38,498 nucleotides of DNA from assembly GCF_026646375.1 (NCBI RefSeq), contig NZ_JAIPPU010000025.1, forward strand, positions 1-38,498, in the 5' to 3' direction. Positions 28,067 through 35,591 of the stretch are shown here, piece after piece (positions within the stretch are counted from its first letter, which is position 1; every line of letters begins with the position of its first letter). The notes below the pieces were generated by a model. It was not told where the DNA came from. It searched no databases and saw nothing but the letters and a program-made list of their open reading frames with translations. The DNA is from Acetobacterium wieringae. Its GTDB lineage: Bacteria; Bacillota; Clostridia; Eubacteriales; Eubacteriaceae. The position numbers and the translations under genes were made by a program.

Positions 28067-29512
28067 TTACACCGCTTTGTTACTGCCAAACAGCAGTTGT
28101 GACCGGCCACCTTTTTTTGTCACTGCAGTCATCTCGACACCCAGTTCCCGAGCCAGGATCGCAATCGTCTTGGGCGTACAGAAGCCAGCCTGACACCGGC
28201 CCATACCAGCCCGGGTCCGTCGTTTAATGCTGTCCATGGACCGGGCTCCCAATGGTCGATGAATCGCATCAATAATCTCCGCTTCTGTCACCATTTCACA
28301 CCGACAGACAATTGTTCCATAACTGGGATTGTTTCGAATTAGTTCATTTTTTTCGTTGTCTGACAGCTTATCAAATTTTATAATCCTCTTTCGCCGGGAA
28401 ATAAAATCGTCTTTCAGTACCAAGCCCAGACGCGCGGCGATCATCTGTGACAACATCACACCAATGGCTGGGGCACTGGTCAAACCAGGCGATTCAATGC
28501 CAGCGGCATCAAAAAAATTCGGGGCATCGGTGATTTCTCCAACAATAAACTCGTGCTGATCTTCATGAGCCCGTAGTCCGGAAAAAGATGTAATAATCTT
28601 GTTTAATGGCAATGGCACTTTGCACAAATGATTCGCTTTAACTTTTTCAACCAGGTCATCCAGAATTTCCTGGGTCGTATTCAGTGACTCCTTGTCATCG
28701 ACATCGTTGGCACTTGGTCCAACATAAAGATTGCCATGGAGGGTTGGCGCCGTTAAAATTCCTTTGCCCATTTTACCCGGCAAAGGAAAAACCGATGCGG
28801 TAAAAACACTCCCCAGACATTTATCAAACAACAGATATTCGCCTTTTCGAGCTGTAATATGAATTTTCTGGCCACTGACCAGGTTATGAAACTTGTCTGC
28901 ATAAACTCCCGCCGCATTGACCACCGCTTTGGTTTCAATGATCCCACGATTAGTGTGGATGACGTAGCCGTCAGACGTCTTTTTTATATCCAATGCTTCG
29001 GTTTCAAATTGAAAATCAACTTTGTTAACGTTTGCATTCTCGGCCATCGCAATCGCCAGATTAAACGGACAGATCACACCTCCAGTTGGTGCATATAAAG
29101 CTGCTACCGTTTTTTCTGTCAGATTCGGCTCCATTTTCATAACCTCATCGCGCTCCAGAATCACGACTCCAGGTACGCCGTTTGCTTTAGCCTGTGCCAG
29201 TAGATCATCCAGCTTATAGCGCTCTTCTTCGACCGTACAAACGACCAAGGCTCCGTTTTGCTTAACCGGAAAATCCAGTTCCTCCGCATATTTCCACATC
29301 AACGCGTTGCCTTCGACATTTAGTTTTGCCATTAACGTTCCGGGCTTGGCATCAAAACCTGAATGTATCACGCCGCTATTTCCCTTTGAAGTGCCGGAGG
29401 CCACATCATCACCCTTCTCAATGACACAGGCATTGACGTTATACCTGGATATTTCCCTGGCAATACAACAGCCGGTAACGCCCGCACCGATTATTACTAT
29501 ATCGTACATCAT
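28067..29512 (-). CDS. GlpA-like FAD-dependent dehydrogenase with BFD-type 2Fe-2S domain (copy 2)
   Basis: Probable polyol-phosphate (glycerol-3-phosphate-like) dehydrogenase, 481 residues. It has an N-terminal FAD motif (VIIGAGVTGCCIAREI), the segment GIESPGLTSAPAIGVM and a C-terminal BFD-like domain with C403, C405, C440 and C445 (AGMGRCQAGFC). It is paralogous to the product of 22073-23536. With the COG0446 and DUF1667 genes downstream it forms the three-gene set often found beside glycerol or polyol kinases. Here the upstream partner is a RuBisCO-like protein, 36 nt away. The true substrate is more likely the phosphorylated product of the FGGY kinase than glycerol 3-phosphate itself, by inference. 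Confidence 0.87.
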   Translation of the reverse strand: MMYDIVIIGAGVTGCCIAREISRYNVNACVIEKGDDVASGTSKGNSGVIHSGFDAKPGTLMAKLNVEGNALMWKYAEELDFPVKQNGALVVCTVEEERYKLDDLLAQAKANGVPGVVILERDEVMKMEPNLTEKTVAALYAPTGGVICPFNLAIAMAENANVNKVDFQFETEALDIKKTSDGYVIHTNRGIIETKAVVNAAGVYADKFHNLVSGQKIHITARKGEYLLFDKCLGSVFTASVFPLPGKMGKGILTAPTLHGNLYVGPSANDVDDKESLNTTQEILDDLVEKVKANHLCKVPLPLNKIITSFSGLRAHEDQHEFIVGEITDAPNFFDAAGIESPGLTSAPAIGVMLSQMIAARLGLVLKDDFISRRKRIIKFDKLSDNEKNELIRNNPSYGTIVCRCEMVTEAEIIDAIHRPLGARSMDSIKRRTRAGMGRCQAGFCTPKTIAILARELGVEMTAVTKKGGRSQLLFGSNKAV

Positions 29513-29548
29513 TTTTCACCGTTCCTTTGTTCATAAAACTTAATCGGA

Positions 29549-30865
29549 TCATCCTTTTAAATCAAAAATTCCTGATTTTCCTTCCTGATAAAAACCCCAC
29601 AATGATAACGCCGCTGCGAGTTCCGGGTGTTCCTGCGCCGCTTCCGCAGTTGGAATCCCATCAACAGCCGCTGCAATCGCTTGTCGAAATGCTCTTGCCC
29701 CAGCCTGCGTGCCCATCGGATGTCCGTGAATACCAGCTCCACTGGCAATGATCACATCAATGCCAAACTTTTTGACAATATCCTCCACATGTCCCTGGGT
29801 TGTTCCGCCGCCGGGCATCGAAAAAACCGGTTTGATTTTTCCAAGTGGAGCTATCATTTTATAACCCGCATCGATAAAGGTATCCATCAGCATGGTTAGT
29901 TTTCCGTAAGGAGAAAATGAAATGATCATATCCGCTCCGGAAAGCCTTGGCAGTTTAGCACCAATCAAACCGACGCTAATCCCTGACCAGGCTGACTCAT
30001 AGACAGCGCCGTTATACGCCGGATGCCCCAGAATCGGTACATTGATGTTCTGATCTTCAGTTAGCATCCGGGTGGCATCAAGACCTACTGTTCCGTAATT
30101 AACCATCAAGGCATTGGCACCGGCCTCCAGTGCCCGGTACGCATTCTCTCTGAGACGATCAGGCCGGTCAGTGATGTTTACCGTGTAAAGGGTTTTTTCC
30201 CCCTTTTCATCGTCAGCCTGCTTAAGAGCTGCCATTACATGTTTAACTCGCTCCGTCAGTGGGCAATGATCGGGGTTTGCAATTAATTCATCATCTTTAA
30301 TAATATCGACCCCCCCAACCGCTGATTCATAAGCCAGCTCTGCCGTTACCGCCGGTGACATACCAGTACAGGGTTTGATCATGTTGTTCAGTAAAGGCCG
30401 ATCATAAACCCCCAAAAGCGCTCTGATTCCCTTGATACCAAACTTTGGGCCACTGAATTTCTGAAGAAATGAATCGGGAAACTCGAGGTCAAGCAGTTTT
30501 ACTTTTCCCGATCCAGCAACTTCGCCAATCACCGTACTCAGAAGCATCGCAAACTGATCTCCAAAATTTGTCCATGGATAGGCTATCCGGATAATCAGAT
30601 GACGTTCTGAGATCCCCTCTGGTAGCCCAATCTGATAGGCCGGTGTTTCGTAGACTCCTACAAGTCTACCAATACATTTTTCACGAATTTCTTCGGTCTC
30701 CTGAGGGACTTTAATCCATGTGCCGCAGGATTGCTCAATGCCAATGGCAGCTGCGAATTTGATGATGTTTGTTTCAGGTTTTGTCGCACAATAATAGGTC
30801 GCAATTACAAAGCGGTCTTGTTCCAACGCTTCTGGATACTGAACAACAATCGGGTCAATGTACAT
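29549..30865 (-). CDS. RuBisCO-like protein (form IV RuBisCO superfamily)
   Basis: A 438-residue member of the RuBisCO superfamily that is probably not a CO2-fixing enzyme. The metal site is kept: GGVDIIKDDE supplies the carbamylatable K190 with D192 and E193, and K164 (MIKP, RuBisCO K175) is present. Other residues differ from RuBisCO: the second Lys of KPK is Cys166, HR at 294-295 reads H281-P, H327 is replaced in SGADMIISFSPYGKL while K322 (K334) remains, and the N-terminal Asn123 position reads Glu (TVIGEV). The start is the ATG at 30865, with AAGGAG 8 nt upstream. As first gene of an operon with GlpA-like dehydrogenase and FGGY kinase, it probably acts on a phosphorylated keto-sugar by enolisation. 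The reaction is unknown. Confidence 0.9.
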   Translation of the reverse strand: MYIDPIVVQYPEALEQDRFVIATYYCATKPETNIIKFAAAIGIEQSCGTWIKVPQETEEIREKCIGRLVGVYETPAYQIGLPEGISERHLIIRIAYPWTNFGDQFAMLLSTVIGEVAGSGKVKLLDLEFPDSFLQKFSGPKFGIKGIRALLGVYDRPLLNNMIKPCTGMSPAVTAELAYESAVGGVDIIKDDELIANPDHCPLTERVKHVMAALKQADDEKGEKTLYTVNITDRPDRLRENAYRALEAGANALMVNYGTVGLDATRMLTEDQNINVPILGHPAYNGAVYESAWSGISVGLIGAKLPRLSGADMIISFSPYGKLTMLMDTFIDAGYKMIAPLGKIKPVFSMPGGGTTQGHVEDIVKKFGIDVIIASGAGIHGHPMGTQAGARAFRQAIAAAVDGIPTAEAAQEHPELAAALSLWGFYQEGKSGIFDLKG

Positions 30866-30906
30866 CCGCCTCACTCCTTATCATATTTTTTTGTACTTTC
30901 ATTTTC

Positions 30907-30912
30907 ATTATA
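30907..30912 (-). promoter_or_regulatory. Candidate -10 box of the RuBisCO-like protein operon
   Basis: TATAAT on the minus strand, 41 nt before the ATG at 30865. The 17-nt-spaced -35 region is not consensus (an A/T-only stretch with nine T's lies between), which fits a promoter that needs an activator. Confidence 0.45.
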
Positions 30913-31106
30913 GAGTTTCTAAAAAAAAATAAAATATCGAAAATAATTTCAATAATCCAGCGTTTCGAACAAACTTTTACATTTGAGATCGCAACAATCG
31001 CGTCTGCCTTTTTATATCTTCGCAATGCACTTAACCGATTTTGTCAGCTTCTTTGACTATTTTTCTAAATAAAACCATAACTTATGACTATTTACAAAAA
31101 TATTCG

Positions 31107-31135
31107 TTGACAAAACACCTGCAACCGTTTATAAT
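31107..31135 (+). promoter_or_regulatory. Consensus sigma-A promoter of the methyltransferase operon
   Basis: Perfect TTGACA (31107-31112), a 17-nt spacer and perfect TATAAT (31130-31135). Transcription should start near 31142, leaving a leader of about 185 nt before the ATG at 31328. Such a strong promoter implies that control is by repression or in the leader. Confidence 0.9.
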
Positions 31136-31138
31136 CAC

Positions 31139-31175
31139 AGTAAATGAAAGAATATTTACTAAAATAACAGTAAAT
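31139..31175 (+). promoter_or_regulatory. Operator-like alternating half-sites at the methyltransferase operon start
   Basis: AGTAAAT (31139-31145), ATTTACT (31154-31160) and AGTAAAT (31169-31175) alternate in orientation with 8 nt between neighbours, centred every 15 nt and covering the predicted transcription start. The same TTTACT-N8-AGTAA pattern lies upstream of the tetR gene at 37145-37163, so this is a candidate site for that regulator. Confidence 0.45.
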
Positions 31176-31327
31176 AAATTGTCTTATACTAAAATATTGG
31201 TTTTAAATCTGTTCGCTCATTTAATCGTTATTTTTATTGTAAACGCAGTCAAAATATGTGATTATCAGCAGCTTTGCTAAAACTGATCAATGATTCTATT
31301 CTAGATAAACTAAGGAGGCTACACACA

Positions 31328-32308
31328 ATGTTAACTGTCAAAGAGAATTTAAAAGAAGTCATGACCGGTGGAAATCCAGATCGTTTTGTCAAACAATATG
31401 AATTTCTACAAATGATTATGAGCGTACCATCTGGTCGTATCAAACCCCAAATCGGTGAAGAAGTAATCAATGAATGGGGTATTACCATCCGTTGGCCAGA
31501 AGGTCAACTTGCCTCTTTCCCAGTACATGATGAGCAACATGTTGTTCTCAAAGATGTTACTGAGTGGAAAAAATATGTCAAAGCTCCAAGCATGGAACGT
31601 CCTGAAGGAGCTTGGGATCAAGCCATTGCAGACGCTAACGCCGTTGATCGAAACAATAAATATGTTGCTGCATTCATCGCTCCTGGTTTATTTGAAATGA
31701 CCCATTACCTGATGGGTATGGAAAATGCACTCATGAGTTTCTATGAAGAACCGGAAGCCATGCATGAACTGATCGAATATTTAACAGAATATGAGCTGGA
31801 TTATGCTAAAGCGTTGGTTGAAAATCTGCATCCTGATGCAATTTTACATCATGACGATTGGGGCAGCCAAATTTCCACCTTCCTTTCTCCAGCAATGTTT
31901 GAAGAATTCTTTTTAGAATCCTACAAAAAAATCTATGGTTTTTACAAAGCAAACGGTGTTGAACTGATTGTTCACCATAGTGACAGCTACGCTGCAACCT
32001 TAGTTCCCTATATGATTGAAATGGGCATTGATATCTGGCAGGGTGTTATGACAACCAATGACATTCCTAAAATGATCAAAGAATACGGCGGACAAATCAC
32101 CTTTATGGGTGGTGTTCATAGTGGTGTCATCGATCATCCCGAATGGACAAAAGAGCAAATTGAAGCAGAATTTGCCCGAGCCTGCCGTGAATCTGGAAAA
32201 CTCTACTTCATCCCTGGTGCTTGTCAAGGGCTGCCCGTTTCTTCCTTCCCGGGCGTTTACGAAGCCTGTGATGAAGCCATCGAAAAAATGACCAAAGAAC
32301 TATTCTAG
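31328..32308 (+). CDS. Corrinoid methyltransferase I, UroD/MtaA superfamily (MtvB/OdmB-like)
   Basis: Transfers a methyl group from a methylated substrate (probably an ether) to the corrinoid protein. The 326 residues have the uroporphyrinogen-decarboxylase-type barrel. Candidate zinc ligands are in VHHSDS (H216, H217) and the late PGACQG (C299); HHDDWGS at 174-180 lines the pocket. The frame is open to 31274, but the start is the ATG at 31328, with AAGGAGG 9 nt upstream. It is first in an operon with a pterin methyltransferase and a corrinoid protein, the same trio as Moorella mtvABC and Acetobacterium O-demethylases. The methyl donor cannot be told from sequence. Confidence 0.87.
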   Translation: MLTVKENLKEVMTGGNPDRFVKQYEFLQMIMSVPSGRIKPQIGEEVINEWGITIRWPEGQLASFPVHDEQHVVLKDVTEWKKYVKAPSMERPEGAWDQAIADANAVDRNNKYVAAFIAPGLFEMTHYLMGMENALMSFYEEPEAMHELIEYLTEYELDYAKALVENLHPDAILHHDDWGSQISTFLSPAMFEEFFLESYKKIYGFYKANGVELIVHHSDSYAATLVPYMIEMGIDIWQGVMTTNDIPKMIKEYGGQITFMGGVHSGVIDHPEWTKEQIEAEFARACRESGKLYFIPGACQGLPVSSFPGVYEACDEAIEKMTKELF

Positions 32309-32374
32309 TACAAAGCAACTTAACAATCCATGCTCTGAAAGAGTGGTAAAATTAATATCCAGAGGAGAGATAAA

Positions 32375-33178
32375 ATGATTATTATCGGAGAAAAAATTAA
32401 CGGTGCGATTCCGTCCACCGCCAAAGCCATCGCTGCCAAGGATGGCGAATTTATCAAAAATCTGGCTAAGATCCAGGCCGAAGCTGGCGTCGATTATATC
32501 GATGTCTGTGCTTCAGTTGATGATGATATTGAATTGGAAACCATGAAATGGCTGATCGATCTGGTTCAGGAAGTTACAGATATTCCCATTGCTGTCGATA
32601 GCCCCAATGTCTATACCTGCATCGAATCGATGAAATACTGTAATAAACCTGGTCTGTTCAACTCGGTATCGCTTGAAGGTGATAAAGTTGATGCGGCATT
32701 TAAAGCCATTGCTGATACCAAATGGGAATGTGTCGCACTGCTTAACAGCGATAAAGGAATCCCTAAAACCGCTAAAGACCGTCTGGATGTCTTTGCTGAT
32801 TTAATGGCTAAAGTCAAAGAATACGGCATTGATCCGTCGAGAATGCACATCGACCCATTGGTTGAAATGCTCTGTACATCTGAAGATGGCATTGCCATGG
32901 TTGTGGAAGTCATCAAAAGCATTAAAGAGCAATACCCGACCATTCATGTTACCGGAGCTGTCAGTAATATCTCATTCAACCTGCCTGCCCGAAAAATGGT
33001 CAACATGGGCTTTACCGTTCTGGCAATGAATGCCGGTCTGGACAGTGCTATCCTTGATCCGACCAATGGTGATCTGATGGGAATCATCTACGCCACCGAA
33101 GCGCTGCTGGGCGAAGATGACTACTGTATGGAATATATCGGTGCTTACCGCGAAGGAATTTTCGGTCAGAAAAAATAA
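32375..33178 (+). CDS. Methyltetrahydrofolate:corrinoid methyltransferase II (MtvA/AcsE-like)
   Basis: Moves the methyl group from the methylated corrinoid protein to THF (or the reverse). The 267 residues form a pterin-binding TIM barrel starting MIIIGEKING. Pterin-binding residues fall at the same numbers as in Moorella AcsE: D75 (IAVDSPN), N96 (LFNSVS) and D160 (MHIDPL). GAGGAG lies 7 nt before the ATG. It lies 66 nt after methyltransferase I and 117 nt before the corrinoid protein gene. The product methyl-THF joins the pool handled by the folate enzymes encoded at 11-18 kb. Confidence 0.9.
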   Translation: MIIIGEKINGAIPSTAKAIAAKDGEFIKNLAKIQAEAGVDYIDVCASVDDDIELETMKWLIDLVQEVTDIPIAVDSPNVYTCIESMKYCNKPGLFNSVSLEGDKVDAAFKAIADTKWECVALLNSDKGIPKTAKDRLDVFADLMAKVKEYGIDPSRMHIDPLVEMLCTSEDGIAMVVEVIKSIKEQYPTIHVTGAVSNISFNLPARKMVNMGFTVLAMNAGLDSAILDPTNGDLMGIIYATEALLGEDDYCMEYIGAYREGIFGQKK

Positions 33179-33222
33179 TCGATTGTAACTAAGCTTCGTT
33201 ATTAAAGCGTCAAATAAGTTCA

Positions 33223-33248
33223 GTCAGCTGATCACACAATCAGCTGAC
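33223..33248 (+). other. Intercistronic hairpin before the corrinoid protein gene
   Basis: Perfect 10-bp arms (33223-33232 and 33239-33248) with a 6-nt loop in the gap between methyltransferase II and the corrinoid protein gene. No U-run follows, so it is more likely an mRNA end-protection or processing element than a terminator. Confidence 0.6.
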
Positions 33249-33295
33249 AAACACTAATATTTATAAAAATCATAATTACTGAATAGGAGAAAGAA

Positions 33296-33922
33296 ATGTC
33301 AAAAATTCAAGAAGTTAAAGAAAAAGTAGAAATTGGTAAAACTAAACTGGTTCCTGGCCTGGTTCAGGAAGCATTAGACGAAGGTAGCTCTGCAGCAGAT
33401 ATCCTGCAAGCTATGGTTGACTCGATGGGTATTGTCGGGGAAAAATTCTCATCAGGAGAAATCTTTGTTCCAGAAATGTTAATCGCTGCTAAAGCCATGG
33501 CCAAAGGCGTTGATGTTTTACGTCCGCTGTTAGCTGGAGATACCACAAACTCTTTAGGAACCTGTATTATCGGAACCGTTGCTGGCGACTTACATGATAT
33601 CGGTAAAAACCTGGTCTCAATGATGATCGAAAGTGCCGGCTTCACTATGGTTGACCTGGGTGTGGATGTTCCTGCTGAACGTTTTGTTGAAGCCATCAAG
33701 GAAAATGAAAATGTTACACTGGTAGCTTGTTCCGGTCTGTTAACAACCACTATGCCTGCCCTGAAAGAAGCCGTTGAAACCATTAAAGCCAGCGGATTGG
33801 ACGTAAAAGTCATCGTAGGTGGTGCACCTGTTACTCCTGAATATGCAGCTGAAATTGGTGCTGATGGATTTGCTCCTGATGCTGGTAGCGCCGCTGTTAA
33901 AGCAAAAGAAATGGTTGCATAA
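33296..33922 (+). CDS. Methyl-carrying corrinoid protein (MtvC/MtaC-like)
   Basis: B12 shuttle protein that carries the methyl group between methyltransferases I and II. The 208 residues contain an N-terminal four-helix cap (about 1-85) and a B12-binding Rossmann domain with DLHDIG (D98, H100, G103), CSGLLTTTMPAL and VGGAPV. H100 should be the lower cobalt ligand. AGGAG precedes the ATG. Its Co(II) form would need the reductive activator encoded at 19051-20847. It is the last gene of the operon and is followed by a strong terminator. Confidence 0.94.
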   Translation: MSKIQEVKEKVEIGKTKLVPGLVQEALDEGSSAADILQAMVDSMGIVGEKFSSGEIFVPEMLIAAKAMAKGVDVLRPLLAGDTTNSLGTCIIGTVAGDLHDIGKNLVSMMIESAGFTMVDLGVDVPAERFVEAIKENENVTLVACSGLLTTTMPALKEAVETIKASGLDVKVIVGGAPVTPEYAAEIGADGFAPDAGSAAVKAKEMVA

Positions 33923-33965
33923 ACCATCTTTAATTAATATCAGTCCCTTAATTTAATATCGCTAT

Positions 33966-34007
33966 AAAAAAAGAGAAACCCTACACCCTAGGGCTTCTCT
34001 TTTTTTA
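33966..34007. terminator. Terminator after the methyltransferase operon
   Basis: AAAAAAAGAGAA (33966-33977) pairs with TTCTCTTTTTTT (33995-34006), extended by CCCTA/TAGGG inside the stem. T-runs on both strands and converging genes on either side suggest it works in both directions. Confidence 0.88.
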
Positions 34008-34055
34008 AACTTTAATATTAAATGTCTGAATTAATTAACTAACAAAATAACCTTT

Positions 34056-35450
34056 TTAAGCAAGTCCCACCAAATTTCCGGCGATCGGCAACCACAGTGT
34101 GGCAAGACCAACAAACGCTATTTGGAGCCAAATCGCAGCTTTAGGCATATCAGTCATCTTATAATAGCCGGCGGTATAGGTGATCAAAGGAATGGTGTCG
34201 ATGGGGAATAAATAACAGTTACCAGCACATAACCCAAGAGCTATGATCAGTAATGCAGGATTGATACCGGTGGTGGCTGCCAAACTGACAATAACCGGTG
34301 TCAACACCCCAATTAAGGCCGGAGCTACAGGAACAATCAGCATGATCACAAAGCACATTGCCGAGACAAAGAATACCCCGCCCATTAATGAGAATGATAA
34401 AGACGATGGTAATACATAGTTGACAAACCACTCGCTGACACCGTTTGCAACGATGGTATTGGCAATACATAAAACCGTTCCAATCAGAATAAATGAAATC
34501 CAGCTGACCGCTTTCATATAACGATCCCAAGTGAGGATGCGAATTCCAGGCAAAAAGAAAGAGACACACCCAAACAAGGCTACCACAGTTACTTCAATAA
34601 ACGGATAAAATGAGCTGAGTAGCCAAAAGAAAATCATAACCAGACCAATCGTAATAACTTTCAATTCCCGACTGTCAACCTTTTCTTTAACCTCAATCCC
34701 CTCCAAATAACTCACAATCTCCGTTTTATCAATCTCTGCAGGAGGAAATATTTTCGTTAAGATAAACCAGGCCAATGGCACCATCACGATAACAATCGGA
34801 ATACCACAGGCCATCCACTGTATAAAGGTGATCTGGATACCCGCCAGGTTTTGCAGCAAACCAATGGTTAAGATATTGATACCACTACCTGCTGGTGTCA
34901 TCAACCCCCCCAGCATGACAGCGATGGGAATTCCCATCATCAGCGATTTTGCTGTTTGCTCGCGATCCGTTTCGTTCTTAAAAAGATTTAGAAAACTGGC
35001 GCCGATACCCATAAATACAACCACTGATGGTACATCCGTTACGATGGAGGATACCAAGGCTCCAGCCACCATAATCGCCAGTACGCAAGTCTTAACGTCT
35101 CTGCCAAATTTTTTAAGTAAGGCATGCAAGATCCGTTGAACGATCGGTGTCGAGGTCACCGCCTCCGCCAGCCCGAATGATGCCAAAACAAAAAATAAGA
35201 TCGTGTTGGTAAAGCCGCTTAATCCGGCAGTCAGGTTTTTTGTTACTCCCAGGGTTGGCAATAGCGCTAGGCACAGAAAACAAATAACTCCAACCGGCAA
35301 CGCTTCAGTAATCAGCATGATCAAAAAGAACAGCAACAGTCCGATGGTAATCAGTCCCTTATCTGTCAAACCCACTGGTATGGGTAGAAAAAAAACGGCG
35401 ATCAGTACGGCAATGCTAATGATCAATCCGATTATCTGTTTTTTATTCAT
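34056..35450 (-). CDS. DASS/SLC13-type anion transporter
   Basis: Cytoplasmic-membrane carrier, probably importing a carboxylate or other anion with Na+. The 464 residues contain about 11-12 hydrophobic segments, starting with two helices (about 6-24 and 33-60). The GG(L)xTPxGxxxN-like loop (GGLMTPAGSGIN, 181-192) and the late CAGNCYLFPIDTIP loop correspond to the two substrate/sodium loops of DASS carriers, but the usual SNT triplets are not recognisable, so ion coupling and substrate may differ. GAGGTGG precedes the ATG. It stands alone between the methyltransferase operon and the GPH transporter gene. Confidence 0.8.
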   Translation of the reverse strand: MNKKQIIGLIISIAVLIAVFFLPIPVGLTDKGLITIGLLLFFLIMLITEALPVGVICFLCLALLPTLGVTKNLTAGLSGFTNTILFFVLASFGLAEAVTSTPIVQRILHALLKKFGRDVKTCVLAIMVAGALVSSIVTDVPSVVVFMGIGASFLNLFKNETDREQTAKSLMMGIPIAVMLGGLMTPAGSGINILTIGLLQNLAGIQITFIQWMACGIPIVIVMVPLAWFILTKIFPPAEIDKTEIVSYLEGIEVKEKVDSRELKVITIGLVMIFFWLLSSFYPFIEVTVVALFGCVSFFLPGIRILTWDRYMKAVSWISFILIGTVLCIANTIVANGVSEWFVNYVLPSSLSFSLMGGVFFVSAMCFVIMLIVPVAPALIGVLTPVIVSLAATTGINPALLIIALGLCAGNCYLFPIDTIPLITYTAGYYKMTDMPKAAIWLQIAFVGLATLWLPIAGNLVGLA

Positions 35451-35525
35451 AATCCACCTCTGTCGTATTTTTAAACGTTAGCTATTCTGTTGTCTCCCAA
35501 CATGTCGCTATTCGCTCTATGAAAC

Positions 35526-35568
35526 AAATAAGAAGCCAATCAATTGATTTGAATATGGCTTCTTATTT
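35526..35568. terminator. Terminator after the GPH transporter gene
   Basis: Long arms AAATAAGAAGCCA (35526-35538) and TGGCTTCTTATTT (35556-35568), with AT-rich tails on both strands. It lies 24 nt past the transporter stop codon and upstream of the anion transporter gene. Confidence 0.82.
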
Positions 35569-35591
35569 TTATGTAATTATTTTAATGTCTG

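Noticed and set aside
29549..30865. A true CO2-fixing RuBisCO
   Set aside because: Several residues needed for ribulose bisphosphate binding and carboxylation are replaced (KPK to KPC, HR to HP, loss of H327, N123 to Glu), and no phosphoribulokinase is nearby.
30731..31280. Short plus-strand frames in the gap upstream of the methyltransferase operon
   Set aside because: They run across the 5' end of the RuBisCO-like gene and through promoter DNA, and their translations are AT-driven (Ile/Phe/Lys/Asn-rich) with no start signals.
33364..33927. A 187-codon open frame antisense to the corrinoid protein gene
   Set aside because: The plus strand has a clear B12-binding protein with a ribosome binding site. 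The antisense frame is low-complexity (Ser/Pro/Thr-rich), has no ribosome binding site and looks like a codon-bias shadow.
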